From assembly GCA_961205875.1 (NCBI GenBank), contig OY540815.1, positions 19,715,638 to 19,779,637 of the forward strand: a DNA stretch of 64,000 nt. The letters are read 5' to 3'. Shown here piece by piece: positions 13,811 through 24,042 of the stretch (the stretch's first letter is position 1; every line of letters starts with the position of its first letter). A model generated the notes under the pieces. The model made no database searches and was not told the DNA's origin. It saw nothing but the letters and a program-made list of their open reading frames with translations. The DNA comes from Sialis fuliginosa (Eukaryota > Arthropoda > Insecta > Megaloptera > Sialidae). Made by a program: the position numbers and the translations under genes.

Positions 13811-14292
13811 TACAAGGGACAAAAAGTTACGTTTTCAGAATTTAAAAATACTGTATTCTCTGTAGAATTTCAGAGCACAGATTTCAATAAAAGTTTTTTG
13901 TGTATTCGCTAATTTGGTATTTTGTATGTCAAATTAAAGCAATGATAAAAAACCTTTTATTATTTCTGAAACGTACAGAGTAGACATGTACCTTGTAATT
14001 AAATTACTTTTTTTAACATACCTATACTCCTATATGTCGATTTTAATATTTTCAATGCGTACATTTATTTTATACCATATAGGAAAATCCTATTTATCAC
14101 AAAATGTGAAATGACATTTTCGTTTTCTAATAAATATTTCTAATACACAAAGTAGGTAAAGACAAGGTAGTTTCAATAGCTTATTGACTAATCAGTCATC
14201 GGGGATATATTCAAATGTTAGAAATGTATAATTAGTACAGAAAAAATAGATTTTTCGAACACAATAATTCCTTTATCAACGAAAATTGGTAT

Positions 14293-14457
14293 AGATATGG
14301 TTTGATACCTAGGTACACTTTAAAAGTGTAGTCGACGAGGGGTGAAAAGTTAGTTTTGCAGGGAGTGAAAAGGGCGAAAAACTGTTTTTACGTGATCAAC
14401 TTCAAAATGGCTATTGCAGTCATCGGTTTTTTAAAGTGTAGGTACCAAACAATATCT
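14293..14457. mobile_element. Small inverted-repeat element
   Basis: About 30-base imperfect inverted ends (AGATATGGTTTGATACCTAG... and ...GGTACCAAACAATATCT) share TACACTTTAAAA next to a 100-base core. Possibly a short MITE. Confidence 0.4.
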
Positions 14458-15774
14458 GACAGTTCTCTTGAAATTTCACGTAGTGTTTGACAAGTTTCGC
14501 GCATGTGTAGTAATAAACACCAACGGTATTAAAACAGAGGTAATATTATGAAAATTATTTTATACGGTTAGGGTCGCCAACTGTGTTATAATAAGTTTAA
14601 GTATCACTGCTCTAAACTCCATAGATACTATCAGAAAATTAATACCCCATGTGAAAGTGCTTGCAAGCTTGCAAATTTGTTAGCTCCTTTATAATAACGG
14701 ACAGTACATTCGTATTTATATAATTTAACAACAGAATCTTATTTTATTTTAATTATTGTGACATTACGATAAACTTTAAAATATATACGCTCTGAAAAAT
14801 CTATTCAAAATCATCTTTTATAAATCAGATAATATTTTATCCATATTATATTATAACAAAAACGAGTAAAAATGATAGCTTTAATAATAAATTTTGTAAA
14901 TTATTTAAAAAATAAAATATATATTTACTAATGATGATTGACATCTATAAATACAAAACGTCATGAGTTTGTTTATTTCATGAATAATAAATTATTTAAT
15001 TTCATGTTTCCTGTCTTTGAATATTTATGTAGAATTTTTTATTCTACATAATTTATCATTTATGAAAAGAAAGAAATTAAAATAAATAAATTAAGATTTC
15101 TTAAAAATTCTCTCTTGCCTACAAAAAATCTTTACTTTTTATACAAACATTAAATAAATAATAATAAAGAAAAACGGAATTACACGTTTAGAATATCTCT
15201 GAATTTAATACGGTCATTACAATACATATTCTTTGATTGTAAATATATATTTTGCAAAAAGGGGGGTCAGTCTCAGGGTTTGAACACAACTAGGTCCCTC
15301 CCACTTCTTTGTAAAAATTTTTTTTACTTGTTATAAAACAAAAAGAATACCTATATTTTCTGCGTAGGTATTGAGGCATTTATCAATAATTATGTTGTCA
15401 ACATACAATGTGTTTTTTATTATAGACGTATACAACAACTCAGCCATAAAAGATAATGAAACCATAAAGTTGCTGCCAAATATACTGAAATTTATTGCAG
15501 ATGAGAAATGTTCTAGATTATTCTATAGAACGGTAATTAAATTTCTAAATTGCAACAACCCTAATAACAAGATGGTACAGTATTTTAATAAATAAATAAT
15601 TAAGTATTTTTAAGTCATTGAAAATTTTAATTCTACATATCGAATTTAGATATTTTCACTTTTTGGTATTAAGAATATAATCAAACCATGATCTTGTCAT
15701 TTGTGGAAAAAAATCCATCGAAAATATTAAATATCACCTGAGACAAATTGACGTTTATCAATAACAAGTTTTGA

Positions 15775-15910
15775 GGCTTCTACGGTGATCTTTAGGGCTC
15801 TTTTAGAAGAGCCTTGAATATTACCATCCACTGCAATGTATGACAAAACGTTGACCGATAACATGACCAAATCGATGCGACTTACACCCAGAAGCCAAGA
15901 TCTACACTTT
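15775..15910 (+). repeat. GAAACGTTGG-type element, copy 3
   Basis: GACAAAACGTTGACCGATAA, AAATCGATGCGACTTACACC and CAGAAGCCAAGATC match the family; the CTGAAGA core is replaced by TTGAATATTACC, so this copy is decayed. Confidence 0.35.
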
Positions 15911-16989
15911 TAAATAAAGTTTATAATACATGGGTTTCGTTTATCAATTTCAATATTATTAAATTTAAAAAAACTTGCGAACAATAGAATAGTATTTAAG
16001 ATCTGACATTCAATTAAGATAAGCATCCAGTCTAGGCTTGTAAAAAATCATGTAACATGATAACATAGATCCCACATAACAATTTCTCTTGTACGGATAA
16101 CGATCGAGCATGCGTCCAGTAATTTAAGAGATAATTTCCATTTACCGAACAGAATCTTCTACTCCCTAACGATCTAGATGGCCGTTGCGTTACGCATTCA
16201 ATCGTATAATCAGTAACGCTAATTACAGCACAATCTAGCTAGGGCGGGTCTATACTCGCCTTTTACATTTCATAGACAATGAAGAAGTTATTAACCGAAA
16301 TGAATACTTAACTATTTACACTTCATGTAGAATATTGATTTTCAAAGCTAAAATTCGTAATAATAATTATATTTGTTGGTTGAATTTGGTATATTATCAT
16401 TAATTTCTATTGAAATAATACAATTGGTGGTAATTAATAATTACTTGAAATTAAAATAAATAATTAATAACTATTACGTATTCTGTTATAATTTTCAAAA
16501 CAATTACAAAGCTTTTATTTGTATGAAATTAATTTATTTTAATACCTTGTAATGTAAGTTTATATTTGTGTTAAATTCGCAGGAATTGTAAATAAAAGAG
16601 GCAATTTAAGTCGGAAAAATGAAAACTTATACTGTCTGTCTGTCATAATCTAGCTACGAAGGAAGCTGAGATTTGGAACAATTATATTAAAATGTTGATC
16701 AATTTTAGACCTAACTTATAAAAATAAAATTTTATGATTTTGGCGGGGGAAAATTGGTAACGATGAATACATTTTTATTCAAACCCGGCAAGTGGGGTAT
16801 CAAATGAAAGCTAAAGGTTCAAAGAATTTAAATATGTAAACGTTTTGTTATTATTAAAGTCGTCGATTAACTATTTACTATCCGGGATAGACAGGAAAAA
16901 CTGTAATTCTTACAAAAAAAAAAATTAATAAAAAGTGTAAGCGGTTTTCAATCTGTTATTTTGAATCTACAGAGTATTGGAAACATTCA

Positions 16990-17215
16990 AAAATGTTCTT
17001 ATTACGAAATACACAGTGTTGTATAGTGTGAACCTGTCTTTACAATCGCGTGGCGGTTTGTTCGAGTGGCCGCTGTCAGATCACAGTTCAATTGTTCTGC
17101 GTTCGGGAACATCCCATGGAACAGCGGCCGCCATTTGAATTCTAATGAGTGTGTATCAATATTAATTACTGTAATAATGTTACTATGGAGACAGCGCACC
17201 CTCAACGATTCGTTA
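16990..17215. promoter_or_regulatory. GC-rich island, possible promoter or 5' exon
   Basis: About 225 bases of balanced composition in AT-rich DNA, with a NotI-like GCGGCCGC and an AATGGCGGCC string on the minus strand. An ATG in good context there opens 17 codons (MAAAVPWDVPERRTIEL) before a stop. A 67-codon frame on the minus strand (17205-17002) is unlike any protein I know. It might be a promoter with a 5' UTR exon; this is a composition argument only. Confidence 0.2.
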
Positions 17216-17500
17216 ACAACGGTATTAGATTAGAAATACGTCGAAATGATTTAAAATAATTTTAAGAAAGTAATTGTTTAAAAAAAACGATTTGATTTAT
17301 ATGTTGGTTTCTTTTTTGTTATTCAAAATACTGGTTATATATTTGAACTGTAAGCTAGTTTGTTTGTTTGTAGATACGCCGAAACTAGGATTAGGTTAGT
17401 CTCGTCTGGTCAGTTATTTTAGTGTGTACATTTTAACCAAAAATCAAAAATAGCATTGAATATTAATTTACACTCTCAATTATAAAACTATAATACCTCT

Positions 17501-18361
17501 ATGTCTTATTTTCTTGTATTTTAGTCGATATTTGTATGACGAGTTGAAGTTCACTGCGGAAATTTCACTAAAATTTTTTGAATTTTTGATTTCGTTAAAA
17601 GTATGTTTATCGTATAGAAAATGGCGTGAAAAGTTGAACTATTCAAACCGCAGGTTTGTATCTCAAACCGTTCTCGAGATATGACCTCTCAAAGTTTTAG
17701 TTTTTTCAAATTTTTGGAGAAAAAAGGCCATAACTTTTGAACGCGTGGTAGGAATTGATTTTAGTTGACGGATTTGAAATCAGCGTGTCAAAATCTATAT
17801 AATGACATGTATAATACCTTAAAACTCGGGAAAAAAAATTTCGCGAAAAATCGAAAAAATTCAAAGGGGTATACCTTAAAAAAATGTCGATTTTTGTCCA
17901 AAAATTTTTTTTCGAATTTTAAAGTATTATACATGTCATTATATAGATTTTGACACGCTGATTTCAAATCCGTCAACTAAAATTAATTCCGACCACCCGT
18001 TCAAAAGTTATGGTCTTTTTTCTCAAAAAATTTGAAAAAACTAAAACTTTGAGAGGCTATATTTCGAGAACGGTTTGAGATACAGACCTGCGGTTTAAAC
18101 AGTTCAACTTTTCACGCCATTTTCTATACGATAAACATACTTTTATCGAAATCAAAAATTCGAAATTTTTTAGTGAAATTTCCTTACAAATCGTCATACA
18201 AATATCGATTAAATACAAGAAAATAAGACGTAGAATCATTTAGTTACTATATAAATATATAAGAATTTATTTTAAAAAGTAAAACTAGTTTTTTTGTTAA
18301 TAGGAGGGGGAAGATTGACAAAATATGCTTCCCTTATTAAAATTTTCACGCCTCGCCACTG
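17501..18361. mobile_element. Fold-back element with about 365-bp arms, copy 1
   Basis: A near-perfect palindrome centred at about 17870 with arms 17501-17868 and 17872-18232. Because of the symmetry, both strands give the same spurious 62-codon frame beginning MTDLKSACQNLYNDMYNTLK. To the right it continues to CACGCCTCGCCACTG, an hAT-type terminus. A related, oppositely oriented copy lies at 50479. Confidence 0.65.
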
Positions 18362-19208
18362 GTTAAGAGGATAGGAAAAAATAAAATAAAATATTTTTGA
18401 TTAATAGACTAAAAAGCATTTGGGAAAATTGTAACTACGATAGTCGGTGCTTACTGTAATAATCATTAATACAATTTACTAAATAATTTATAATTAATTA
18501 AATGAATTATCAATTCTAATTGCTAACATAAATAAATTACATCAAACACTGTTTCGAAAAGTATTGACATTTTAGCCTGTATAAGAACCATAACGTGCCT
18601 TATACTTGTGATTTTATAAAGGCTTCGTGGCGACACCTAGCGACGAATAGAAGAAACTGGGGGAAATCAACTTCATAGATTTTCACAACTAAGTGGTTTG
18701 TACATAGCAAACTAGAAAACGAATTATGTCGAACTTTGTTATTTTCATACACGTTTTAGAATAATACATATAAAGTAATTATTTATTATTATTTTCAATA
18801 AAAACCATATGATTTGTTTAATAATTTTAATACAGTGAGTTGAAATAATGCAATCACGTACCGATAAATCAGCGTTAGTTAGTTAGAATATCACTGTATT
18901 TTTAAATATTTGTCTACTCAAATGTAAGTACTAGAGTTATTATCTTTGCGGGAATTAACATCGTTTTACTTTTATCCTTGCGATAATAGTAATCGACCAA
19001 TTACTGCGTTAAAACCATACAATATTATTTTATAATTTCATATTCGATATATGCTTATCCACTGTTAAAGTTTAGCACCCAGTCCTGAATTACTCTGTGT
19101 AAGTTTATAAGCTTTAATACATGAAAACGATTATTTGCTTTAGATAATTTATAATCTTTATATTGGATAGTAACTATTTTATTTATAGAACCAATAGATA
19201 CAAAGGTA

Positions 19209-19743
19209 AGGTACTGGCACCAGTTATGGCCGCTATAAGAGCAAGGTTTACTGTCTTTGTGATTGACGGGCTTTTTTTGTAATTCTCATGAACTAATATT
19301 ACTAATAAAACAAGTAACTCATTATTTGATCAATTTAATTACCAAAGTCCGCATATATTATAGTTTTTTTAATATAGCCTTTTATTTTGTTTATGTTTTT
19401 TCTTCAGTAATGGATAAAGTAAAATCAATAATGAGCACGCAGTGATGGATACTTCTAATGATTACAAAATGATAAGTACTACAACACAAAAGATATAAAA
19501 GAAAGAATCGTCACGATAATAGATTAATTAATAAATAAATTATACTAATAATTAGTTTCAATGTCCACCATTTTGACACCTTTTAGCCGATTGACATCAC
19601 ATCCCACTGTTAGACAATTAAATGTATATAGATTAATATTCAGAAATGGTAGTAATCAAATATCAACAAATATTTCTAATTCAAAACATTTAATTAAAAA
19701 ATTGCCATTACTGGGGTCATATCCAAGACTGGTGTCAGTACCT
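19209..19743 (+). mobile_element. TA-MITE family, copy 2
   Basis: 535 bases, ends AGGTACTGGCACCAGTTATG and the near-complement CTGGTGTCAGTACCT, flanked by TA. A 100-codon open stretch beginning at 19561 lies mostly within it and is fortuitous. Confidence 0.7.
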
Positions 19744-20103
19744 TATTTACTTATAACTAATTGTAAGCACTATTTATGGACGGATCTGTGGGGACTTTTG
19801 ACACCTTTTTTAAAAGACAATAAGAGTATTAAAAAATTCAGCACCCTACGAATTTTTCCGTAGTAAAACCTTTGATTTGATTTTAATTTTCTATTCGACT
19901 AACTTGTAAATGAAAAGTATCATTCTAGTATTACAAATTTTCCAATTAAAAAGGTAAACAATGTGCTTTAGTTAAAAAAATCCATCCCAAAAATACGTGA
20001 GAGAAATATTTGAAGAAGTCGCATCATTTAAAGGAATTACAACGTTCGTACAACAAACAGACACATATACATATACACAAATTGGATTATCCCGTTCACT
20101 TAC

Positions 20104-20414
20104 CACTTTAATTTCAGCGTGAGCCACGAACGAGCTTCTTTGCGCTTTGATAAGTCGGGACAGTCTCTGGGTTCTCTGGGCGGCAGTCAGGGGATAACCC
20201 TTCAATGGAGTCGGCAAGTCGGGTTCGTCCGGGGACCTTTCCAGTTCCGCGATTCTCTCGCAAACGACCGACGATTCGTGATTGGGGCTCTGAGGGCTGT
20301 GCAGTTTCGGGGTTACCGTTGACAGAGGGACAGTCTTGGCTATTAGAGTTTCACTACGGACACTCCACGAGCTTCCGCCGAATTTCTTTTGGTTCATTAG
20401 ATCACCGATGCTTC
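20104..20414 (-). CDS. Exon H, continues exon G
   Basis: Coding exon of 311 bases. With acceptor CCCAACATAAG the two entering bases complete Gly with the G left by exon G, and the frame then reads SIGDLMNQKKFGGSSWSVRS with no stop. It continues through PKLHSPQSPNHESSVVCERI and LTAAQRTQRLSRLIKAQRSS to AEIKV, and the donor is GTAAGT in phase 0. The Arg/Gln-rich RTQRLSRLIKAQR part could form a basic amphipathic helix. The acceptor has a poor pyrimidine tract; an internal ATG (at 20397) could also start translation here. Exons H and F both leave in phase 0, which fits two N-termini joined to one downstream body. Confidence 0.65.
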
Positions 20415-21445
20415 CTTATGTTGGGAAGTAGCATAATGTTATCGAAATAATATGTGGAGTTATTATAAAATAGTTATTATTAAAATTTCAAATTGTGATA
20501 ATTTTTAAATGATTCTTTACATTATGTCTATTATTAAAACCGCGAGATGACAATCGAAATGTTAAGAATCACTTACAATGTTAGTTTAAACGAAGAAAAA
20601 CAAGTGAATTTCAGCAATTAATTATTTGTAATCTACAAATTCTGTGACATACACATATTTACCATATGGGTTTCTATTGTCAAAGTTAAGAATAACTTCA
20701 TTTACCCTATATAATAAAGTAAAATTCTCTCATAGTAGACGTCGAAATAACAATGCTATTTTAAATACTCATTCAAATATTACATAAGTAAGTTTTGATT
20801 TTGCATATTTTTTCTTACTAAGGAATATAGGAGGACAAAATAAACACCTTTTGCTTAGAATATTACAGATACATTTTTAACAAATATTGCTAGCTTTGTC
20901 TAATGCGTAAATAAAATTATTAAACCATGTGTTAATGGATAATTACCCGTGTACCTTTTTCAACTTTCATTCGACGAGTTTAGTATGTAATTTATTTGGA
21001 AGTAACAGATTTTAGGGTCTAAATTAAAAGAACGTTGGTTTTTGGATAAGGTACCCGTGTACCTTAATTCTTTTATTTATGTACCTATTAAAAAATGAAA
21101 TGTACGGACGTAGATTGATAACCCAAAAACAAAAATTATGAAATTTTTTTGGACCCCCCTTTCATAGACTGAAAACTGTACTAAAAAGGTCTCCTAAAAT
21201 ACAACATAAAATGTTTGATTTTAACCCTTCAGTCATGAGAACAACAAATAAATATAAAAAAATTTATCTATTAACACAAGGGTTAATAAAAGAATATTTT
21301 TTTCTGAAATGAAAAAGCTTCTTACATCTTATTCTTGGAGGGGGGGAGGGATTGATAATATATGCTTACATAATACTTGAATATCCGTAGAAGCATAAAA
21401 TAGCGAATAATTAATTTGAAATTTCCATAACATTATGCAACCTAC
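20415..21445 (-). other. Intron between exons G and H
   Basis: About 1 kb bounded by GTAGGT and CATAAG on the minus strand. It is AT-rich. The part 21100-21360 is a diverged copy of the dispersed family that carries GATAACCCAAAAAC and AGGTCTCCTAAAAT strings, also seen near 38.1 and 46.5 kb. Nothing else is recognised. Confidence 0.5.
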
Positions 21446-21794
21446 CCTTCACACTACAACTTCCGGTTTTGCACAAGAAATTTCTCGATAATGCCGGACT
21501 TTGCGGTACCGAATCATAGCCTTTGCTTGTCAAGCTGCTGTACATTTTGTTTGTGCCTGCCGATCTAACCAAATCGGGTAATCCAGTGGCACCATCAGCC
21601 GATGCGATCTTATCCAAGTCAGACATACTCGATCCTCTTCTAATCTGAAGACGAATACCAGACGGTATCGTTTCCGGCGCTTCATGGCTTTTTATTTTAT
21701 GTTTCGTATTTGAAGAGTGCTTGAAAAGACCGGATCTTAATGGGAATAGCGACGACCAGTCATTCGTACGATCGTGAGATATTGTAGGATGCAT
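21446..21794 (-). CDS. Alternative first coding exon (G), possibly unc-13 short isoform
   Basis: Open stretch starting MHPTISHDRTNDWSSLFPLR and running 116 codons to a GTAGGT donor, leaving one base (G). The ATG has A at -3 and an in-frame TAA four codons upstream, with no convincing acceptor between them, so it reads as an initiating exon. The peptide is Ser/Lys/Arg-rich with RRGSSMSDLDKIASADG and KGYDSVPQSPALSRNFL, both of them phosphorylation-type sequence, and GC is well above background. It sits about 18 kb downstream of exon F on the same strand. I infer an alternative N-terminus of the same gene. It could instead be an unrelated gene nested in the intron. Confidence 0.65.
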
Positions 21795-22699
21795 TTTATA
21801 ACTTTAAATTCACACAAATTTTAGTATTGTAGCACTTTTATTTAAAAAATTTAAACATAGATTTATTTTAAATATATATATAGTGTTTTGTTCATAATTT
21901 AAATAAATTTTAACACTTGAACACTGAGCTTAATATTTAAATGAAAAAAATAGTGTAAAATAGTATTAAAATTCATACATAAATACAATGTTTATGACGT
22001 GTACTAAATTTATTCTTATAAACAAATTATTTAAATGTAATTTAAATTTAAATGTCTACGGTGCTTCCGCCAAGGATATTTTGTAAAGTAAATTTGTTAA
22101 AGTTTATAATAAAATCTAAAGTAAAAAAAATCATTTTTGTTAAAAATTGAGTAGATACGTACTAGTTTTTTTTTCAAACTCGAGATTTTGATGGAAATAT
22201 CCATTTTGACTTCTCTGAATCTATTTTGACTATTTTTGTTATGATGTATTTGTGTTTATCTGTAAACGCTGTAACTCAAAAGCAATAATACGTAACTCAA
22301 AATGGATTTAAAGAAAAAATCCATTTTTTTAAATAATAAATTAAAACTAATTTTATTCTTTTATTAGTAAGCCAGTATACAAAAATCTTTCGATGCTAAA
22401 TTTTAGGTTTTCATAAAATATTAATATCCACGAATATGTACAGAAATATAATCTAACTATTGGTGAAAACCGCATTGAAATCGGTTCAGTAATCCCCGGG
22501 TCTATAAGCCTCATACAATCGAACATTCATTTTTATATATAGTAGAGATAAAGAAAGCGCTTTATTTAATAGTTTTGAAACAAATTGGTAAACGTTTTGT
22601 TAATATCATTCGTAATATTTTCTTTCAATTGATCAAACAATATTATAAACATAATATACTAGTAGTGACGTTAAATATAAATAAAAAAAAAATTGTTTG

Positions 22700-22845
22700 A
22701 AGAAAAAGTAATCGCAAGCTTTCGAATTCACAGATTCATCCTCAGGCTATAATAGAAAAGAAATTAAATATGAGATAGATGTCGTAATCTCAATAAGCCT
22801 GAGGATGAATCTGTGAATTCGAAAGCTTGCGATTACCTTTTCTTA
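22700..22845. repeat. Hairpin element, 49-bp arms
   Basis: Left arm AAGAAAAAGTAATCGCAAGC... and right arm ...CTTGCGATTACCTTTTCTT are inverted copies with one mismatch. The 47-base loop includes GATGTCGTAATCTCAATAA. Same family as 44273-44436. Confidence 0.7.
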
Positions 22846-23473
22846 AATAAATGTTGTCGTTTAAACAAACAAATTATTTATATATTATAAACATATACAA
22901 ATTTGTTAACCGTGGCGAAATCACCAACAAATACATTGCTATCACAACACGAGTGGTTCATACTTCCTTCCGCGATATTACTCCGACCTAACCTTCCCCC
23001 GCGCCCGCACACGATTGTGTGATTTAATTAACTAGCAACGCAACTCTGTTGTTTATATCTAACGTATTAACCAACGCTCTTGGATGTTTTAAATACACGA
23101 TGCAGATATACCATTAGGTACTCACAACATTAACTAAAGGGATTTCATGATCTAAGACCCTACCATACATCTTCGTAAGTAGGTGGGGAGGTGGGTGAGG
23201 TTAATCCTGATCTATGTTTATAGAATATTTTAAGGAATTTTTTAAGATACAGTATGTATGTTTTATCTTATAACCACAGATTTGAAAATTATTTTGCTTA
23301 ATTTGCTTGTAATATAGAAAATATTTAATCATAAAATTTTTATTTGAATAAACAAAATTTACCAGGCATTCATGTATATAGTAACTTAATTCTGCTAGTA
23401 TTTATTTTGCGGTAGTAAACTGTTTAAATTTCTAATTAGTTTTACTTAGGTATTTGGAAAATTGTTGTTTGGG

Positions 23474-24042
23474 TATTCCCTATTGTCAGTGACCACTATG
23501 CCACCCTTCTGAAGTTCTCAAACAGCGATTTGAAATTTTGAAATATAATGTAAAAATTATATAAATAAGTCATTCAAATTACTAAAATGCAATCAAGATT
23601 AAAATAAAAACTAAAACGTTTTGCTGTACCAAATTGTAACAATAATTCATCCAATAAAACATTAAGTTTTCATCTAATACCAAAAAATTCAGCTGTAAAA
23701 AAATGGGTAAAAAACAAGGTTAGTAAATAGCTTTTGATCAATCAGCTTGGGCACCCCAGATGACGTATTACCCTTTCTCGCGTCGAGCTACTAATGCTAC
23801 TTTGTACTTTACATACCTTGGGTGAAAAATTAAAACTTAACCTCCATTAATTATAAATTTTTTTACATTTGCTGTGCACACTTTACTCCCAATGACTTTT
23901 TTTTTATAGTACATTTACATTGAACGGTAAATAATATTAATAATAGAAATATTAATTGTAATTCAAATCGCTGTTTGGGAACTTCAGAAAGGTTCAAGTT
24001 TTATCTGATAGGTAGCAGAGTGGTCACTGACTATAGCGAATA
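23474..24042. mobile_element. P-element-like non-autonomous transposon with THAP remnant
   Basis: A 569-base unit bounded by inverted repeats: the left end TATTCCCTATTGTCAGTGACC matches the reverse complement of the right end with few changes, extending (with a gap) to GAAGTTCTCAAACAGCGATT. Inside is a THAP-like coding fragment (separate entry). THAP DNA-binding domains head the transposases of the P superfamily, which suggests a deleted P-like element. I could not find an 8-bp target duplication, so the superfamily call rests on the domain. Confidence 0.5.
23617..23730 (+). pseudogene. THAP zinc-finger fragment, transposase remnant
   Basis: Thirty-seven codons read RFAVPNCNNNSSNKTLSFHL, then IPKNSAVKKWVKNKVSK and a TAG. 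The order VPNC, a short polar loop, LSFH-x-[IF]P, and a Lys-rich KKW matches the start of a THAP domain (C-x2-4-C, then SFHxFP and a conserved Trp). The first Cys is lost or out of frame by one base (TTTTGCTGT), an in-frame TAA lies just upstream, and the distal C-x2-H half is missing. It cannot be functional. Confidence 0.5.

Larger units (their letters stand above)
1..20103. other. Intron or intergenic DNA left of exon H
   Basis: No convincing coding exon seen in 20 kb. In particular nothing resembles the Cys/His pattern of a C1 domain or a MUN segment. The stretch is AT-rich and filled with the repeats listed separately, plus simple A/T runs. If the gene model is right, this is the intron joining the N-terminal modules to the conserved body of the gene beyond position 1. 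GC-rich islands near 13.7, 16.2 and 17.1 kb are noted separately. Confidence 0.5.

Noticed and set aside
17765..17976. Overlapping 62-codon frames on both strands beginning MTDLKSACQNLYNDMYN
   Set aside because: They are mirror images created by a palindrome; the same pair recurs at 50886-51097 in another fold-back copy.
19561..19863. 100-codon open stretch on the plus strand
   Set aside because: Most of it is the TA-MITE copy at 19209-19743; the same sequence with stops occurs in the copies at 9116 and 62287.
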